Source: Caenorhabditis remanei
Lineage: Eukaryota > Nematoda > Chromadorea > Rhabditida > Rhabditidae
Length of the DNA stretch: 64,000 nt
Assembly (NCBI RefSeq): GCF_010183535.1
Contig: NC_071330.1
Coordinates: 11,575,717-11,639,716, forward strand
Direction: 5' to 3'
Under the pieces are notes generated by a model, which ran no database searches, was not told the DNA's origin, and saw only the letters and a program-made list of their open reading frames with translations. Of this stretch, positions 1 through 21,458 are shown in pieces; position 1 is the stretch's first letter, and the number at the start of each line of letters is the position of its first letter. Made by a program: the position numbers and the translations under genes.

Positions 1-1923
1 CATTACCACCGATACAACATCTCCAACCTCAACAATATCCGCAACAGCAACAACAACAACAACAGCACCCACATCAACAGCAATATCAACAACATCAACA
101 ACAGCCAGGACCATCTGGTTTAGGTGGTGTTGGACCAGGACCATCTGGAGGACCTGGAGTGCCGATGGGCGGATTAGGTGGAGGACTTGGAGGACAGAAT
201 CATCAAATGCATATGGGACATCATCAGAGTCAGAATCAAGGACATCAAGGGCCGAGTAATCATCAAATGCAGTCTCAACAACAGCATCAAGGATCACTTC
301 CATCGATTGGAGCCACATTCCAACAACAGCAACACCAACAGGTTCATCATCAACCACAACATTCTCAGCAGCAACACTCAATGCAACAACATCCTCAACA
401 GAGTCAGCAATCAATGCCGATGCGAGGTTCGAATCAAATGCTTCATGGATCACAAGGAGAAGGATCTCAAGGACATCATCTTATGCATTCGGGACCGTCT
501 TCAGTGTCAGGACCCTCACAGCAACAAATGCAACCGACGATACAACGGAGAACGGCGTCTGGATCGAATGTGCAATACATCCAACAGCAACAAGGGCAAG
601 GCCAAAGTTATATGGTTATGGGAACATCTCAATCACAACAAGGACAGTCTCAAGGAGGAGATGGAAGTCAGGGTGGAAATGGGGGGCAAGGTGGACCGTC
701 TATGGGACAACAACAACATGCACAACCACAACAACAACGGGTTCAATATGTGCAACAAGGTGGTGGTAGAGGTAGTTATCCGATGGTTATGCAGCAGAGA
801 GGAGGACGAGTTATGAGGGTGAGTTAGAATAGAAACTGCTGAAATTGAGTTGGAAATGGTTAGAACTTATCCACTTTCGTCCCGCCCCTGTCCCTAAACA
901 ATTTCTCTATTTTAAGCCAACCGGAAACATGCATCAAAGTGCCGGTCGTATGTTTATCGATCAACGGCATCAATATCCGAATGTTGTGCCAGTTCGTGTG
1001 ATGCCTGCCGGTCAACAACCACAACGAATGGTGGCTGGACAACGGAGAGCTCCCGCACCCGGAACCGTCGCCGCAATGGTTCTGCCGCATCGAGGAAACG
1101 GAGGTGTTGGACAGATACGCACTATGCAGTAAGTACACGTTTGAAGTGAGATTTTCAGTCGAATCGTTTGGATTTTTGACTGAAAATCTGTGTTTTCGAT
1201 GTCAGAAAGTCCGCTTTCATCCCCCAATAACTACGCCTTCTTCCCAAAATTTTCAGCCAAAAATGGTGGAAATTTTATGTTTTTTGTCGAAAGTCAAGTA
1301 ATACTAAGCCGTCTAAGTCCCGACCCAACTCACCCATTATTTGTAATCCCCTGTCTATGAGCATTTTCAGTCTTTCCAGAAGAGGTGCTTATGCTGGACC
1401 TGCTCAAGTTGGTACTGGTGGCCAGCAGAGGATAAATGTGATGGTGCAACCACAGAACATGCGATCAGCAGCAGCCGGTGGTGGTGGACAAGGACAAATG
1501 GGAGGAGGACAAGCAGGCGGAGTTCCAGCGATCAGAAGACAATTAGTCGGACGACAACTTCAACGTGGAGATAATAATCCACAAGTGGCTCAAGTGGTTG
1601 TGGCTCCGCCCCAAGGAATGCAGGCTCCAGGTGGAGGACCGCCTGTCCTGCATATGCAACGGACGGCTTCATTGCAAATGGTTCAACAGCATTCACAACA
1701 ACAGCAACAACATTCTCAGCAACAACAACAACAAGCTCCGCCCCCTCAATCCCATCAACAAGCCCCGCCCCCTCATCCCCAATCGCAAGGTTCACAGCAA
1801 CATTCATCTGGATCGGGACCATCTGGACCTTCAGGACCTTCTGGGTCTTCCGGACCCTCTGGACCCTCTGGAGGACAGTCTGGCGAGCAAGGTCATCAAG
1901 GACCTGGTCAATCGAAGCTCTAG
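1..1923 (+). CDS. Gln-rich low-complexity protein, C-terminal part (5' end outside window)
   Basis: The reading frame is open from base 3 and runs through three exons (1-818, 917-1128, 1380-1923), ending at TAG 1921-1923. About 520 residues are visible. They are dominated by Gln (long CAA/CAG runs at 40-110, 300-420 and 1680-1740), His, Gly, Pro and Met, with a GPSGPSGPSG-like run at 1815-1880. No folded domain is recognisable. Junction phases agree: the first exon ends in phase 0 and the second in phase 2. The first intron uses a TTTTAAG acceptor. The last exon can begin at 1371 or 1380, both in frame. Such tails occur on transcriptional co-regulators and chromatin proteins of worms, but nothing here identifies the family, so no function is assigned. 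Confidence 0.8.
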
Positions 1924-2429
1924 AAATCCTTCTATAAATCTATCTAGAATAATTATTTTTCTTCATGTGAATTCTATATTTATCCATTGACTCTTTTTCT
2001 CTATTTCTCATTTTCACTTGTATCATAATGATCTTTATCTTCTGCGTTTTCTTTTGTGAGTGTAGACTGTTGAAAACCAAAAAAAAGAAACATTAAATTG
2101 CCCCCCACTTGTAATTCCCGCCCGATTTTCACACCCAAAATGACCCCATTTTTATCATTTAACACGCACTTTATGTCTATTTCTCTCTTAGGGACCATCG
2201 CTCGAACTTATATATTCTCTCCAGTATTGTTTTCGGAAAATTCATGAAATTCATTGATTTATGTACATATAGCCGAGTTTTTTGTTCATTTTCAGGACTT
2301 TTCAGAAGCAGCCATGAAAAAAAAAACGTTGGATGCACATCAGAATTCATGACGCTGGAATTGTATTGGTGGCATCATTATATGAAAAAAAAAAAGGAGC
2401 AAAGATATTATATGACCGTAGAGATACGA

Positions 2430-2530
2430 GGAGGGTACAGAGAAGCTAGACACTCTTGTTTCTCTGCGATCTCTCATCTCTCACTTAGCCAACTTCAAAC
2501 GTCTGTATCTCAAGAACCAGTTAAGTTATC
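2430..2530. repeat. Left copy of a ~100-bp inverted repeat upstream of the MRP gene
   Basis: This segment matches the reverse complement of 4684-4791 nearly base for base, including the stretches GCTAGACACTC, CTCTGCGATCTCTCATCTCTCAC and AACTTCAAACGTCTGTATCTC. The left copy is upstream of the MRP start codon and the right copy is in MRP intron 3. Confidence 0.8.
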
Positions 2531-2894
2531 AAAAAGTTGTCAAGTACAAAAATAATCAGCATAAAATATCCTGCATTTTATTAGAAAAAAATCATTTTTG
2601 ACCTGGACCATTTTCTGACGTCATTTCATACGTACTTTCTACTCATAGAACTAGAAAAACTGGAATTAAAAATTCAGATGATCAATTGATATATGATGCC
2701 AACACTCTCGTTTTGCCCATGTTCAGTTCCAAAAAAGTCGCTGAAAATGAGGGAAAAATGTAAATTTCCGAGAGTTTCTCTTCTCTCGAATAGATGATCA
2801 GGTCGTCGAAAACGGTGTCGAATTGTGTTGTTTCAACCCGACAGAATCCTTATAAAGGTTGAATTCTTTTGGTCTGGAAACTGATGCTAGAAAT

Positions 2895-12664
<9,770 letters not shown>

Positions 12665-12667
<3 letters not shown>

Positions 12668-12750
12668 TGATTGTTTGTATTATTATCGACTGATTTTATT
12701 TGATGAATGAACTTTTTGAAATTTCTAGTCTTAGAATTCGAGCTCAGCGA
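12665..12750. repeat. 86-bp segment starting at the MRP stop codon; second copy at 15392-15477
   Basis: Aligned without gaps, this segment and 15392-15477 differ at only three of 86 positions by my count. Both begin TAATGATTGTTTG and end CTCAGCGA. The first three bases are the MRP stop codon, so one copy is the start of the MRP 3' UTR. Confidence 0.9.
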
Positions 12751-13188
12751 AAGAAAGCTCTGATTGTCATGATCTGTCAGATGCATTGCGAAATCTATAT
12801 ATCGACGTTTATGAGACGTTGAATATATGTAATGTCTTTCCTATGTTGTCTCTCCCTTCTCCCTTCTTCGTTTCTCAACTGCGCACACTCCTCTCTCTCT
12901 CTCTCTTCTATGGCCGATGTTCGATAATGGCCTCGGACTCCTTTCTTGCCTCAGTTCGAACTTGGAACCGCAGTTCCAACGAAACATGATCGGGCGATTA
13001 CAAGAAAACGAGAGAAGAAGACGTTGGGACCACTAGACCACATTGATTCTTTTTTTTTCCTTCTGACTTCTCTTCTTCACTTTTCTTTTCTTGCTTTCGT
13101 CGATATTGTTTCTTCCCTCTTGTTGTAGTTTATGCACTTTTCTTGGTTAGTTTCGAAGTTTTTATCTAGTTCCCGTTTTTTTCAGAAA

Positions 13189-15200
13189 ATGGCCGACATC
13201 GAAGCAAGAGCACGCCAATTAATGGCAGAAGGACGAAGAAAGGTGCAGGTAATCAATTGTTTTTAATTATCAGATGATTAATGGGATTTTTCAGGGCAAT
13301 TTCTTCAGTTTCGGAGGTGACGGAGAGGTTCCTGATCTCTTTATCCAGGTGAATAGTTCTTCTTTAGCTCAAGAAACTGGTGGGGGTTTGAATATATTAC
13401 GAGGTAATAGCGATGGATATGGAAGATGAGGAATATTATGCTGAACAATCAACTAGCGAAATAGAATGCAGTTATCAAGGTTGCGAGTCACATGGCATTT
13501 AATTTTGGGGGTACAACAAGTTTAGGGTACAACTAAGTTTTGTTGTTAGTTATCAAAATTTTGATATTTCCAACTTGTCTCGAGTTAGAGTTTTCATAAT
13601 ACTTCAGAAGTCTCATTTTTGAGAAAATATTTACAGCTCTTTTTCAGAGGGATGATATAACATAAAAGTTATTCAAACAACCATTTGCAGGATGGTCATA
13701 TTGTAGTTTCTATAATTGATTCAAACATCTTCTTAAGTCCTAAATTTTATTATTTCATCCCTCTGAAAAAGAGCTACAACATGTTCATTGAACTCCGTCT
13801 GTAAATCTTTTCTCAAAAAATGATGAAAACTGAAGGCTTCTGAAATTTTATTTTTGAAAGGAAATTTACCAATGATCGAACTCGCGATGAACATTCAAGT
13901 ATTGTTCATTTCATTCATGACGAATCATCTCGTAGACGAAAAGCAGATAATGACGGTTTTGGAGCATGACCGAAAATCGACAATGACTAAAGATGAATAA
14001 TACTCGAAAAGTCAAAAATGCAGTTCGATTAAGGAAGGAATAGCCTGGAACAAGTGAATTTTGAAACTGAAAAATGTCAAAAATCATATTTCTTAGTTCA
14101 CAATGTGTTCGCAACTTCACATCAATAAATTCATTCATCACATTCACGATGAAAATTTTCGTTCTCAGCCATGAAAAAAAATTAATTTCTCGATAGAGCG
14201 CAACTGCGGAAGTAGGCTGGGACTCATCGTGGCACATTACAATATTTATGTTTCATGTGTTGTTAAATGTTCATTTTTCTAGGCAGGTGATCTGTTCAAG
14301 GAGGCCAGGAATTGGAAAGAAGCCGGAGAAGCATTCCTGGAGGCGGCCGAGTTCTATGCCGGACAAGGAGACTCGAAGCATGACTGCACCACACAATACG
14401 CCGAGGCTGCCAATTGTTTCCGCACGATTCTACCGGAGGTTTGAATTTCTCCTCCCCGTTTAGAACCTGATTTTTTTTGTACAAATTTTCTACAGCGAGC
14501 AGTTCAATGTCTCGAAAAGACTTCTGAAATCAACACTGACATGGGTCGTATCATCATGGCGGCTGAAAATCAAGTGAGCATTGCCGAATTGTACGAAACG
14601 GAATTCCCCGACAAAGAACTGTGCAAGAAGCACTACCAACAAGCAGCCGATTATTATGAAGCTGAAAAACAGGGAATTCGTGCCAGCAAATGTCTTGTTA
14701 AAGTAGCAATGTATTTAGCTGAGCTTGAGAAATATGCTCAAGCTAGTAAGGAATTCGAGAAGATTGCATCCAATGTATCGGATCACTCTACCCTTAAATA
14801 TGCTGCTAACGAGTATTTATTCCGTGCTCTTCTCTGTCACTTGTATATTGATCCGGTTAGTCGACTTGCTACAAAAACAGTTTCATAAAACTTGAACAAA
14901 AAATTTCTAGATCAACACACAACACGTTGTTCAAAAATACGAAATGGCGTCCCCATCGTTCTCAGATTCTCGTGAATGCAAGTTTGTTAAGGAGTTGTTA
15001 GCAGCGATTGAGGAAAAGAATGAAGAGACATACACTGAATCTGTTGCCAACTTTGACAGAATTAGCAGGTAGAATTTAAATTTAAATTTCGAAAAATTGT
15101 AATCAATTCAATAAATTTCAGACCTGACAACTGGTCTACTGATATGCTCCTCAAGGTGAAGCGGACTATCGAGGGTGGTTACAAGGAGGACGATATGTGA
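13189..15200 (+). CDS. snap-1: Alpha-SNAP, soluble NSF attachment protein
   Basis: Six exons (13189-13248, 13295-13348, 14283-14438, 14496-14855, 14911-15068, 15122-15200) give 288 residues, close to the ~295 of other alpha-SNAPs. Family hallmarks are the N-terminal AEGRRKVQGNFFSF segment, the TPR-like helical repeats (DLFKEARNWKEAGEAFLEAA, then YAEAANCF, QQAADYYEAE) and the C-terminal DNWSTDMLLKVKRTIEGG region. Alpha-SNAP binds the cytoplasmic SNARE complex and recruits NSF for ATP-driven disassembly after membrane fusion. The start follows a TTTTTTCAG acceptor by three bases, consistent with spliced-leader addition or a 5' UTR intron. Intron 2 (13349-14282) carries a foldback transposon remnant. 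Confidence 0.95.
13600..13848. mobile_element. Foldback (MITE-like) element in alpha-SNAP intron 2
   Basis: The inner arms CAGCTCTTTTTCAGAGGGAT (13634-13653) and ATCCCTCTGAAAAAGAGCT (near 13757-13776) are inverted. The outer arms CTTCAGAAG...TTTTTGAGAAAATATTTACAG and TGTAAATCTTTTCTCAAAAA...CTTCTGAA are also inverted. Total length is about 250 bp, with no transposase ORF. It is inferred to be a non-autonomous DNA transposon remnant. Confidence 0.75.
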
Positions 15201-15329
15201 TAATTATCTTTCTCCTTTGTTCGTATTCTCTCCCACTTCGTTACACTTCCTGAATATACGCTTTCTCCAAAATCGCAACTGATTCACCTGAAACGGGAAT
15301 ATTTTAATATGCACAAATCAAATGGTGTT

Positions 15330-15388
15330 GGGTCTCGCGACGAAACCAGAACTCGGGTTACAGTAGCTTCGCTGTGAGTCCCAACTTG
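15330..15388. repeat. GGGTCTCGCGAC palindromic element
   Basis: The blocks GGGTCTCGCGACGAAACC, GTTACAGTAGCTTCG and GTGAGTCCCAACTTGCTT match those at 12210-12262. It directly abuts the duplicated 86-bp segment. Confidence 0.7.
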
Positions 15389-15391
15389 CTT

Positions 15392-15477
15392 TAATGATTG
15401 TTTGTATTATTATCGACTGATTTTATTTGATGAATGAACTTTTTGAAATTTCTAGTCTCAGAATTAGAACTCAGCGA
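15392..15477. repeat. Second copy of the 86-bp MRP 3'-end segment
   Basis: This matches 12665-12750 at all but three positions. It sits about 190 bp after the alpha-SNAP stop codon, in or just beyond that gene's 3' UTR. Confidence 0.9.
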
Positions 15478-15703
15478 TTTAAGATGGTTCGAATGAGTAT
15501 GATCATGTCTAGGCTTGGGGCACGTTTGGTCTTATCACGATACTACGGTATGTGCCTTTAAATAAGGTTACTGTAGTCTTTGTTGTGAGACCAACACTCA
15601 ATGAGATGAGGGAATTTTCTATTTTTTGAAGATCGTGCCAATTCAGTTTTTCGAAAATTCGGCCCAAACTTTTTTCGAATAAGATATTCTGAATAAGTGT
15701 GAC

Positions 15704-15860
15704 GAGAGCTTTCAGAAAAGCCTAACCATGTTTAGGTTCGCTTCCAGATGGGCTCCACCGCGAAAACTACAGTATCCCTGTTTAAAGGCGAATATGTATG
15801 GTGTACTGTAGTTTTATGGTAGCATCTAAACATAGGAATGATTATACTTTTTTGAAAGCT
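15704..15860. repeat. Long AGCTTTCAGAAAAG ... CTTTTTTGAAAGCT palindrome
   Basis: The outer arms GAGAGCTTTCAGAAAAG and CTTTTTTGAAAGCT, the next arms CATGTTTAGGTT and ATCTAAACATAG, and the inner arms AAAACTACAGTA and TACTGTAGTTTT are nested inverted repeats. This is the most complete member of the family in the window. Confidence 0.8.
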
Positions 15861-17010
15861 AAGAACACGCTGAATTAGAAAATTGGAGTTTGAAAAGGTT
15901 TGGATTGAAGTTCAGAGAGTTATGACAGAAATTGTAAGTTTGGGATTTTTGATATTTTTCGAAAACCTGTAGTTCTACAAGTTTTCAACCGATTTTGATG
16001 ATTTTTAGCTCAAAAACCTTGTCAACTTCAGAAAAGCAAAAAATATAGTTTCCTATTTTTCAGACTCGATTTTAATCACTAACTTCTGAAATTAAAATTC
16101 AACTCTATCAGAAAGATATGCTGATTCCAAAATCTCATTTCCAGCTCTCGAAAACCTTAACCTAAAGTCCTATGACCCCCTCCGGAACCCTCTGCCAATC
16201 AACTCTCAGTGCCAATATCTTCATCTTTTCTCTCTCTTCATGCCAATACAAAATAAAAGAACACATTGAGAGAGGCGCCTCGTCCATCTCCTCTTCTTTC
16301 CTGTTCAATGTCGTGTCCATCAGTTTGAGAGAAATAGAGTGAAGAAACGATAGAGTGACCAGAGAAACTAGAGTCACGTGTTTCAAAGAGTATCTCTTCG
16401 TCCTCGTGTCCCACTCCGATGCCATCATTTTGCCCTTTTCTACTGTTTACATGTTCTAACAGCTAGTTTTTTGACCTATTTTTGTAAATGTAGTTTTAGT
16501 TCTTTAGGGATGCAAGTGCGCTCCATTGCGAATATTGTTGGAAATCGAACCTTTCATGGATGTTTCCTGGATTATACTTGATTTCACATCCAGTTTAAGG
16601 GAAGTGAAGAAGTCACTACTGAAACTTGACCTTTTTTCCTCACATATTTAGCAAAATTAGCTTCTCATCATCAAAAAACTCAGAAATTAGTCAAATTAGA
16701 GGAAACGTCGAAGTTATTAGTACATTTTTCTATCATCTAGGATTTCCTAAAGATGTTTCTCTATTTTATTTTAGGATTTTCCTCTAAACAGCCCTGACAC
16801 TGAACGAGACTTCATTTTCTAACAAAAACTAAATTCAAACACGCGCTACTTTTCACTTGCCTGAATGGAGCGCGCTTGCATACTAACAGAAAAAAATTAA
16901 TTTTTATTTTTCCACCGTTTCCTCTCTTTTTCTCTCGAATTTTCTCGAATATTCGCAAATTCCGGTCAATTTTTATCCATTCTCTGATAGAAAAACTCTC
17001 GCATTTCAGG

Positions 17011-19387
17011 ATGATCAAGTCGCCGCTGGATTCGTTTGGGGAGTGGACCGATATGTCGGTCTTTTTGGAGATGAAACCGAGGAACGATTTGGCGTCGTTG
17101 TTCGTCGACGTTCCACCCGGTTTCAGAGAGAAACAACCGGCTCCGGAGCAAGAAAATCGGAAGACGATGTGAGGATGATTTTGATTCAGAAAAAATATAT
17201 TCATAAATTGCTTAAACTGTATAAAATGAGCCCTAACAGAGCAATGTTTGCGTTAATTTTCAAGTTTATACCTCTAAAATCTGTTTCTGCGAGTGAATCT
17301 GTCACTTAAAGTATATAATGCTACTTTCCGGTGCAAAAATATTAGTTTTCCTATTAAAATCTTCGAAAATTTCAGAAAATACGCTGACATCAACGTCGTC
17401 AACGTCACCGACAATTTCATCAGAATCGGAGCTCCACCCACCCCAGAATCCCTTCTCAAACGAGAGAAAGAGGCGGAACAATCATCATCAAACGGCGGTG
17501 TTCAAATCAAAAAACAACGGGATAGGAGTCTATCAACTAGTGGCTCACCCAAGTCTCTACCCAATTCACCGACAAAAAAGAGCCAGAAAAAACAGAAAAA
17601 GAGTGAAAAGTATGGGAACTTGTGTTCTTTTTACCTCCGCTTAGTTCATTTATAATAAACCAGCCTGTCTTCCCCGCCTTCGGCGGTTAAGCCGGCTGGC
17701 CTCTTCTCATTTACGTGGCAACCCTTTTTCAAATGTGCCCGCTTGGCCGAGTGGTCTAAAGCGGCGGTCGTTGTCCAAAGCACGCTAGTTCGGTTTTGCC
17801 CGCAGGGTTAGTTTTTCATCTCGTTCCAAAACCGTTGCGGACATCGCCTCAGACAAACAGACAACGCCCAATTGACTTTTATATATAAGAATGATTTCAA
17901 CGATGTTTCATTCAACCTATTCGTTTCCAGATCAGACTTCAAACCAACCCGTTTCGGTGCAACAGTTCGTGATGTCACTATCAAAGCATCTACTCTCTGC
18001 TCACCAACATTTGCCGATGGAGCTGGTCGTATTTTTATGTGTAAAGTGAATGTAGAACCAATCGATTCTCCATTGATTCAAAAAACCGCTCATCGTCTCG
18101 CAGTCGATGTATGCAAAAAAGAGAAATTAGAGGAGTTTGCTGCGAAAGCGCACCCACGTATCGTATGCGCTCGATGCAAGCTTGGAATATTATCAGAGGA
18201 ATATATTATGACTATCGGATGTCTTCCGGATGATGATTTCCTTTCAACTACACAATCAGCAGATTTCTATTGCAGAGATTCGTGTGGAGCTGCTTGTGAT
18301 CCGGACAAGTAAGTTTATAAAAGATTTCTGAGAATATTAACAAAAACAAAAATTTCAAAACAAATGCTCCGAAAGAATTTGATCAAAACATTTCAAATTT
18401 TCATCAAATTAAATGCACCTAACAGTTAAAATAAATTATTTTTCACAATTCCAGTAATAATTTCCAGACATAAACACGTTAAACGAGAAGAACTGAAAGC
18501 AAATCCAAAATGGCTTCCAAACGAAAAACGAGTAATGATCAGTTATGCGAATTCAATTCTTCATAAACTATCAGTTTTGGAAGAAAATGTGATCGTTGAC
18601 GAGAAGAAAAATATCAAATGTGCCGGATGTAAATGCCAATTGGGACGTGTTCAGAAAAGTGAGTAATTACATTGAATTTCACATATTCGTGTGTAAAAAT
18701 GGTTGGAAAAGGGAAAGGATTGAATGAAAATCCCGAAAACTGAAGCAAGCGAACTCCCCATGGTGATATTTTGGTTGCCTAGTGACCAGATTCTCGAAAG
18801 AAAATTCTGTCGGATTTGAGAGCTATTTCGCAATAAAAGACGTATTTTAACAAAGATTCAATTCATTCTCATTTTCAGACCACCCGGATCTTTATACATT
18901 CAATCACATCGCTACTCTCATGACTGCTGGACAGAAGAAGATTCCATTCGTTGATAAACTCAATATGTCTCAATTATCAATTTACATGGCACAATTGGTT
19001 CTAAATGGCTGTGAAGGACAGACTTCGATGAAATTGGTCATCCGATCCCTCGACAAGGTCCCCTATATGCTCGTTTGGCTACTGGATTCTTATGTTGTCA
19101 TTGCAAATGGAACATTAGAAGGATTGAAAAATGAAGAGGAGGAAGGAACTGTTCTGACACCGTTTCCAGCCATTAAACTCCTCTATAAAGTGTTTAACAA
19201 CTCGACTGCTGCCAGTGATCCACGTGCGAATGGAGAGGATACATCTGTTGGATTAATCGATTTGCCACTTCCTTGCTGTGAAACGCTCATCGAGTTATTG
19301 CTCCGTAGCTCACTTCGTAGTCCACCGGCTTGTCGTGCTGTCGGTCAATTCTTTGTTGGATATCTTCAGATTGATGATCGTATTTAG
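17011..19387 (+). CDS. UBE3D-like (HECT_2 domain) E2-binding ubiquitin ligase
   Basis: Five exons (17011-17168, 17376-17609, 17931-18308, 18468-18658, 18879-19387) join into 489 residues. The N-terminal ~130 residues are variable, with a Ser/Lys-rich linker. The remainder has two Cys pairs, CARC in KAHPRIVCARCKLGIL and CAGC in KNIKCAGCKCQLGRV, a DFYCRDSCGAAC motif between them, and a C-terminal hydrophobic stretch (MKLVIRSLDKVPYMLVWLLD). This layout resembles UBE3D, which binds E2 enzymes (UBE2C in mammals) and acts as an E3. The assignment rests on motif pattern only, so a divergent member or another Cys-pair protein remains possible. The start codon lies one base after a TTTCAG acceptor. 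Confidence 0.62.
17660..17815 (+). other. tRNA-like degenerate sequence and hairpin in intron 3 of the UBE3D-like gene
   Basis: 17743-17753 reads TGGCCGAGTGG, a perfect Pol III box A, within a Leu/Ser-like D arm (GGCCGAGTGGTCTAAAGCG). About 40 bases on, AGTTCGGTTTTGC is a poor box B. The acceptor stem does not close and the anticodon arm does not pair well, so this is probably a tRNA pseudogene or tRNA-derived repeat. Just upstream (17662-17702) is a GC-rich hairpin: CCAGCC/GGCTGG outer stem and CCGCC/GGCGG inner stem. Confidence 0.45.
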
Positions 19388-20698
19388 ACTCCCAGACTTC
19401 AAAATAAATTATAGTTTTCTGACATGGAGATTCATATAATTTCAAGTCTCAAAACTTCTGTTTCACTTTTCGCTGTAAATTTTAGCTTTTCTTCTCGATT
19501 TCTTTTTTACTGCCTACTTCTCCCTGTACAAATCCCTTTTCCCCGATTTTATAACCTTTCCTGTTGCTCTTTTATTGTTTTCTTCGTTCTGGTGGTGTCG
19601 TGTCTTGTATAGTTTGACTTGCAGGTGTTCCTTGTAGCTCCACCCACTTTTTCTCCATAATATCATTGTTCTCTAACATATTTTTCGTTCATTCCTTTTT
19701 TGTTGAGTTGGTCCACATGTGTTTTTTTTGTCTTTTTTGGGCCCTTTAAGTTTTTTCTGGTATTTTTGTAAATTCAATGGTTCTAAATAAACTGAAACGC
19801 GGTTATATCTGATAAGTTTTCGTTGAATTACTTCAGCGCTGTTATTATTTATGCTGCTGAAATTTAAGGATTTGAGAGAACGTCTCCGAAAATCTGCACA
19901 TTTTTTTCAGAGCCTTCTTTCTATTCAGAATCCGTGCAATCAGAACTCGAAGGTCTTGGGTTCAACAGTGATGGAAACTAATCGGGACGCTTCAGATTGA
20001 ATTTCGGACACAGAGGAGTGGAAGAATCAGAAGTAGATGACGAATGCACTGGTTATACATGCATCACCATCTTCTCCAATCGTTTTCATTAAGAATCCAC
20101 TTCGTTCATCGTTCATTTCGTCTTCTGATTAGTCATATGAGTTATAAATTACCTGTGAAATAATTTTTCCACATTTCAGCACATTATTTAACTTTTGTGT
20201 AACTTTATTGAATGAAATAGCTCGAATTTTGACAAGATTCAGACTATAAATCCTTAAATCCCCAAAAATCTAGTTTTCAAAACATTATTTTCTAAAATTT
20301 TGTCGTGATTGATTATCGTTTTCCAAAAATTTCCAGAATATTCAGAGTTTTCAATCGATTTTGAGATTTTTCCAGATTTTAAACCGGAATTTGTCGAAAA
20401 AGATGGGGAAGCCCTTGCGAAGTTTTGTACTACAGTTGTTGAAGTGCAGTATTTATTGAAATTCGGGAAAAATATATTGGGATTCGAAAAAAGACATGAA
20501 AAGACAAAAAAAAGGGGACAAAAAATAAATTTTCTGGGTTCGGTGAGAAATAATCAACTGGGAATGGGAGAAATCATGGGTTCATTTGACAGCGAATTTT
20601 TCGTAATCTGTGAAGATCCTGGGTGAATTTTAGAAAAAAGGGAGAAATAGTATAGAAAAAATATTTTAGGGGAGAATGATGCTGAAAAAGCTTAGGAA
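19388..20698. other. Convergent intergenic region
   Basis: It contains the 3' UTRs of the UBE3D-like gene and of the minus-strand membrane protein gene, with AATAAA-type signals near 19401 and 19787. A candidate acceptor at 19912 is followed by a short open stretch (19913-19970), but I cannot connect it to a gene. An open frame at 20309-20626 lacks an ATG and has no recognisable product. Confidence 0.5.
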
Positions 20699-21458
20699 TT
20701 AAGAAAAGTCTTGACTTTTTTTGAAAACATGATACTGATGGTAGGCGACTTCCGGAGTGACTTCATATCTTTTTTGAAACTGAAGGAGCATGGTGATAAG
20801 AAGGAGGATGAAGATGAGGTAGAGTAATTCATACTTCATATATGTGAACTGATAGGAAGCCGTTGGAGGAGGAGGAGTCGTCAATGGCATGAATCGAGAA
20901 TCTGTTAAAGATGAAAAAATTTATAAGATGAATTGGCTGTGTAGCGACTCTACATGTAAGAGATAGAGACAGGGTCAAAAGGGGTTTTTGACTGCGTAGC
21001 GACCCAACGCGTCTGAGATTGATAGGGAGGGTATGGTGGTGTAAACTCACTGATTTTTGGGCTCACATCTGCTCGCCAACTTCAGAAGAGCCGGAATCCA
21101 AGGCTGAGTATATTCAATAATCACAGTTTTGGTTGGTTCATATGACTTCCAGATGATTGTATGGCAGCTTTTGAGGAGATAATGAGTTGGAACGGAGTTG
21201 GAGATGTTAAGACGGATGGAATGGTTGTGGAGGCGTGCTGAAATCATTTGGAATCAGTTTATTTTACTCGTCCACTTTGATTAGTATTAGACGGATAACC
21301 TATCAAAACTAACCACTAGACAACAATCGGATCCACTCCTCCTCCAAACCAGTCAGTTTGATCACCAGAGGTTCGCTGGCATAGAAGTCCGAGGAGCTGA
21401 AGATTATGAGGAGACCCCAGAGAGAAACGATCCATAAAAGGATCAGTGTGATTCTCAT
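20699..21458 (-). CDS. Shrunken paralog of the neighbouring type I membrane protein
   Basis: Proposed exons on the minus strand are 21458-21314, 21237-21051, 20901-20835 and 20779-20699, giving 159 residues. Exons 1 and 2 match the gene at 22882-24507 in position, phase and sequence: a signal peptide starting MRITLILLWIVS versus MRLTLILIWIVV, and a second exon of exactly 187 bp ending EPKNQ versus DPKNQ. Exon 3 (FSIHAIDDSS..SVHIYE) resembles the start of the paralog's exon 3, but the remainder of exon 3 and all of exon 4 have no counterpart. The tail KRYEVTPEVAYHQY resembles the paralog's cytoplasmic tail after its membrane span. Without the 55-nt intron 20834-20780, a hydrophobic segment in another frame would be read. 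It may encode a short secreted form or be a decaying gene. Confidence 0.55.

Larger units (their letters stand above)
15201..17010. other. Intergenic region between alpha-SNAP and the UBE3D-like gene
   Basis: It holds the alpha-SNAP 3' UTR, the second copy of the 86-bp MRP 3' segment (15392-15477) and several palindromic repeats (15330-15388, about 15518-15600, 15704-15860). I see no convincing gene. Open frames at 16812-17309 on both strands overlap the first exon of the next gene and look like shadows. Confidence 0.6.

Noticed and set aside
178..816. Long plus-strand frame overlapping the Gln-rich exon
   Set aside because: It is a shifted reading of CAA/CAG repeats; composition (Asn/Ile/Lys-rich) and lack of splice continuity mark it as a shadow.
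1532..1822. Minus-strand frame opposite the last Gln-rich exon
   Set aside because: Val/Ala/Glu-rich antisense of Gln repeats; no promoter or splice support.
16812..17309. Several frames on both strands around the first UBE3D-like exon
   Set aside because: They overlap the supported exon 17011-17168 in other frames and run into introns.
17738..17815. Functional tRNA gene
   Set aside because: Box A is good but acceptor and anticodon stems do not pair; listed as tRNA-like only.
20309..20626. 105-codon plus-strand frame
   Set aside because: Starts without ATG, no recognised product, lies in a convergent 3' region.
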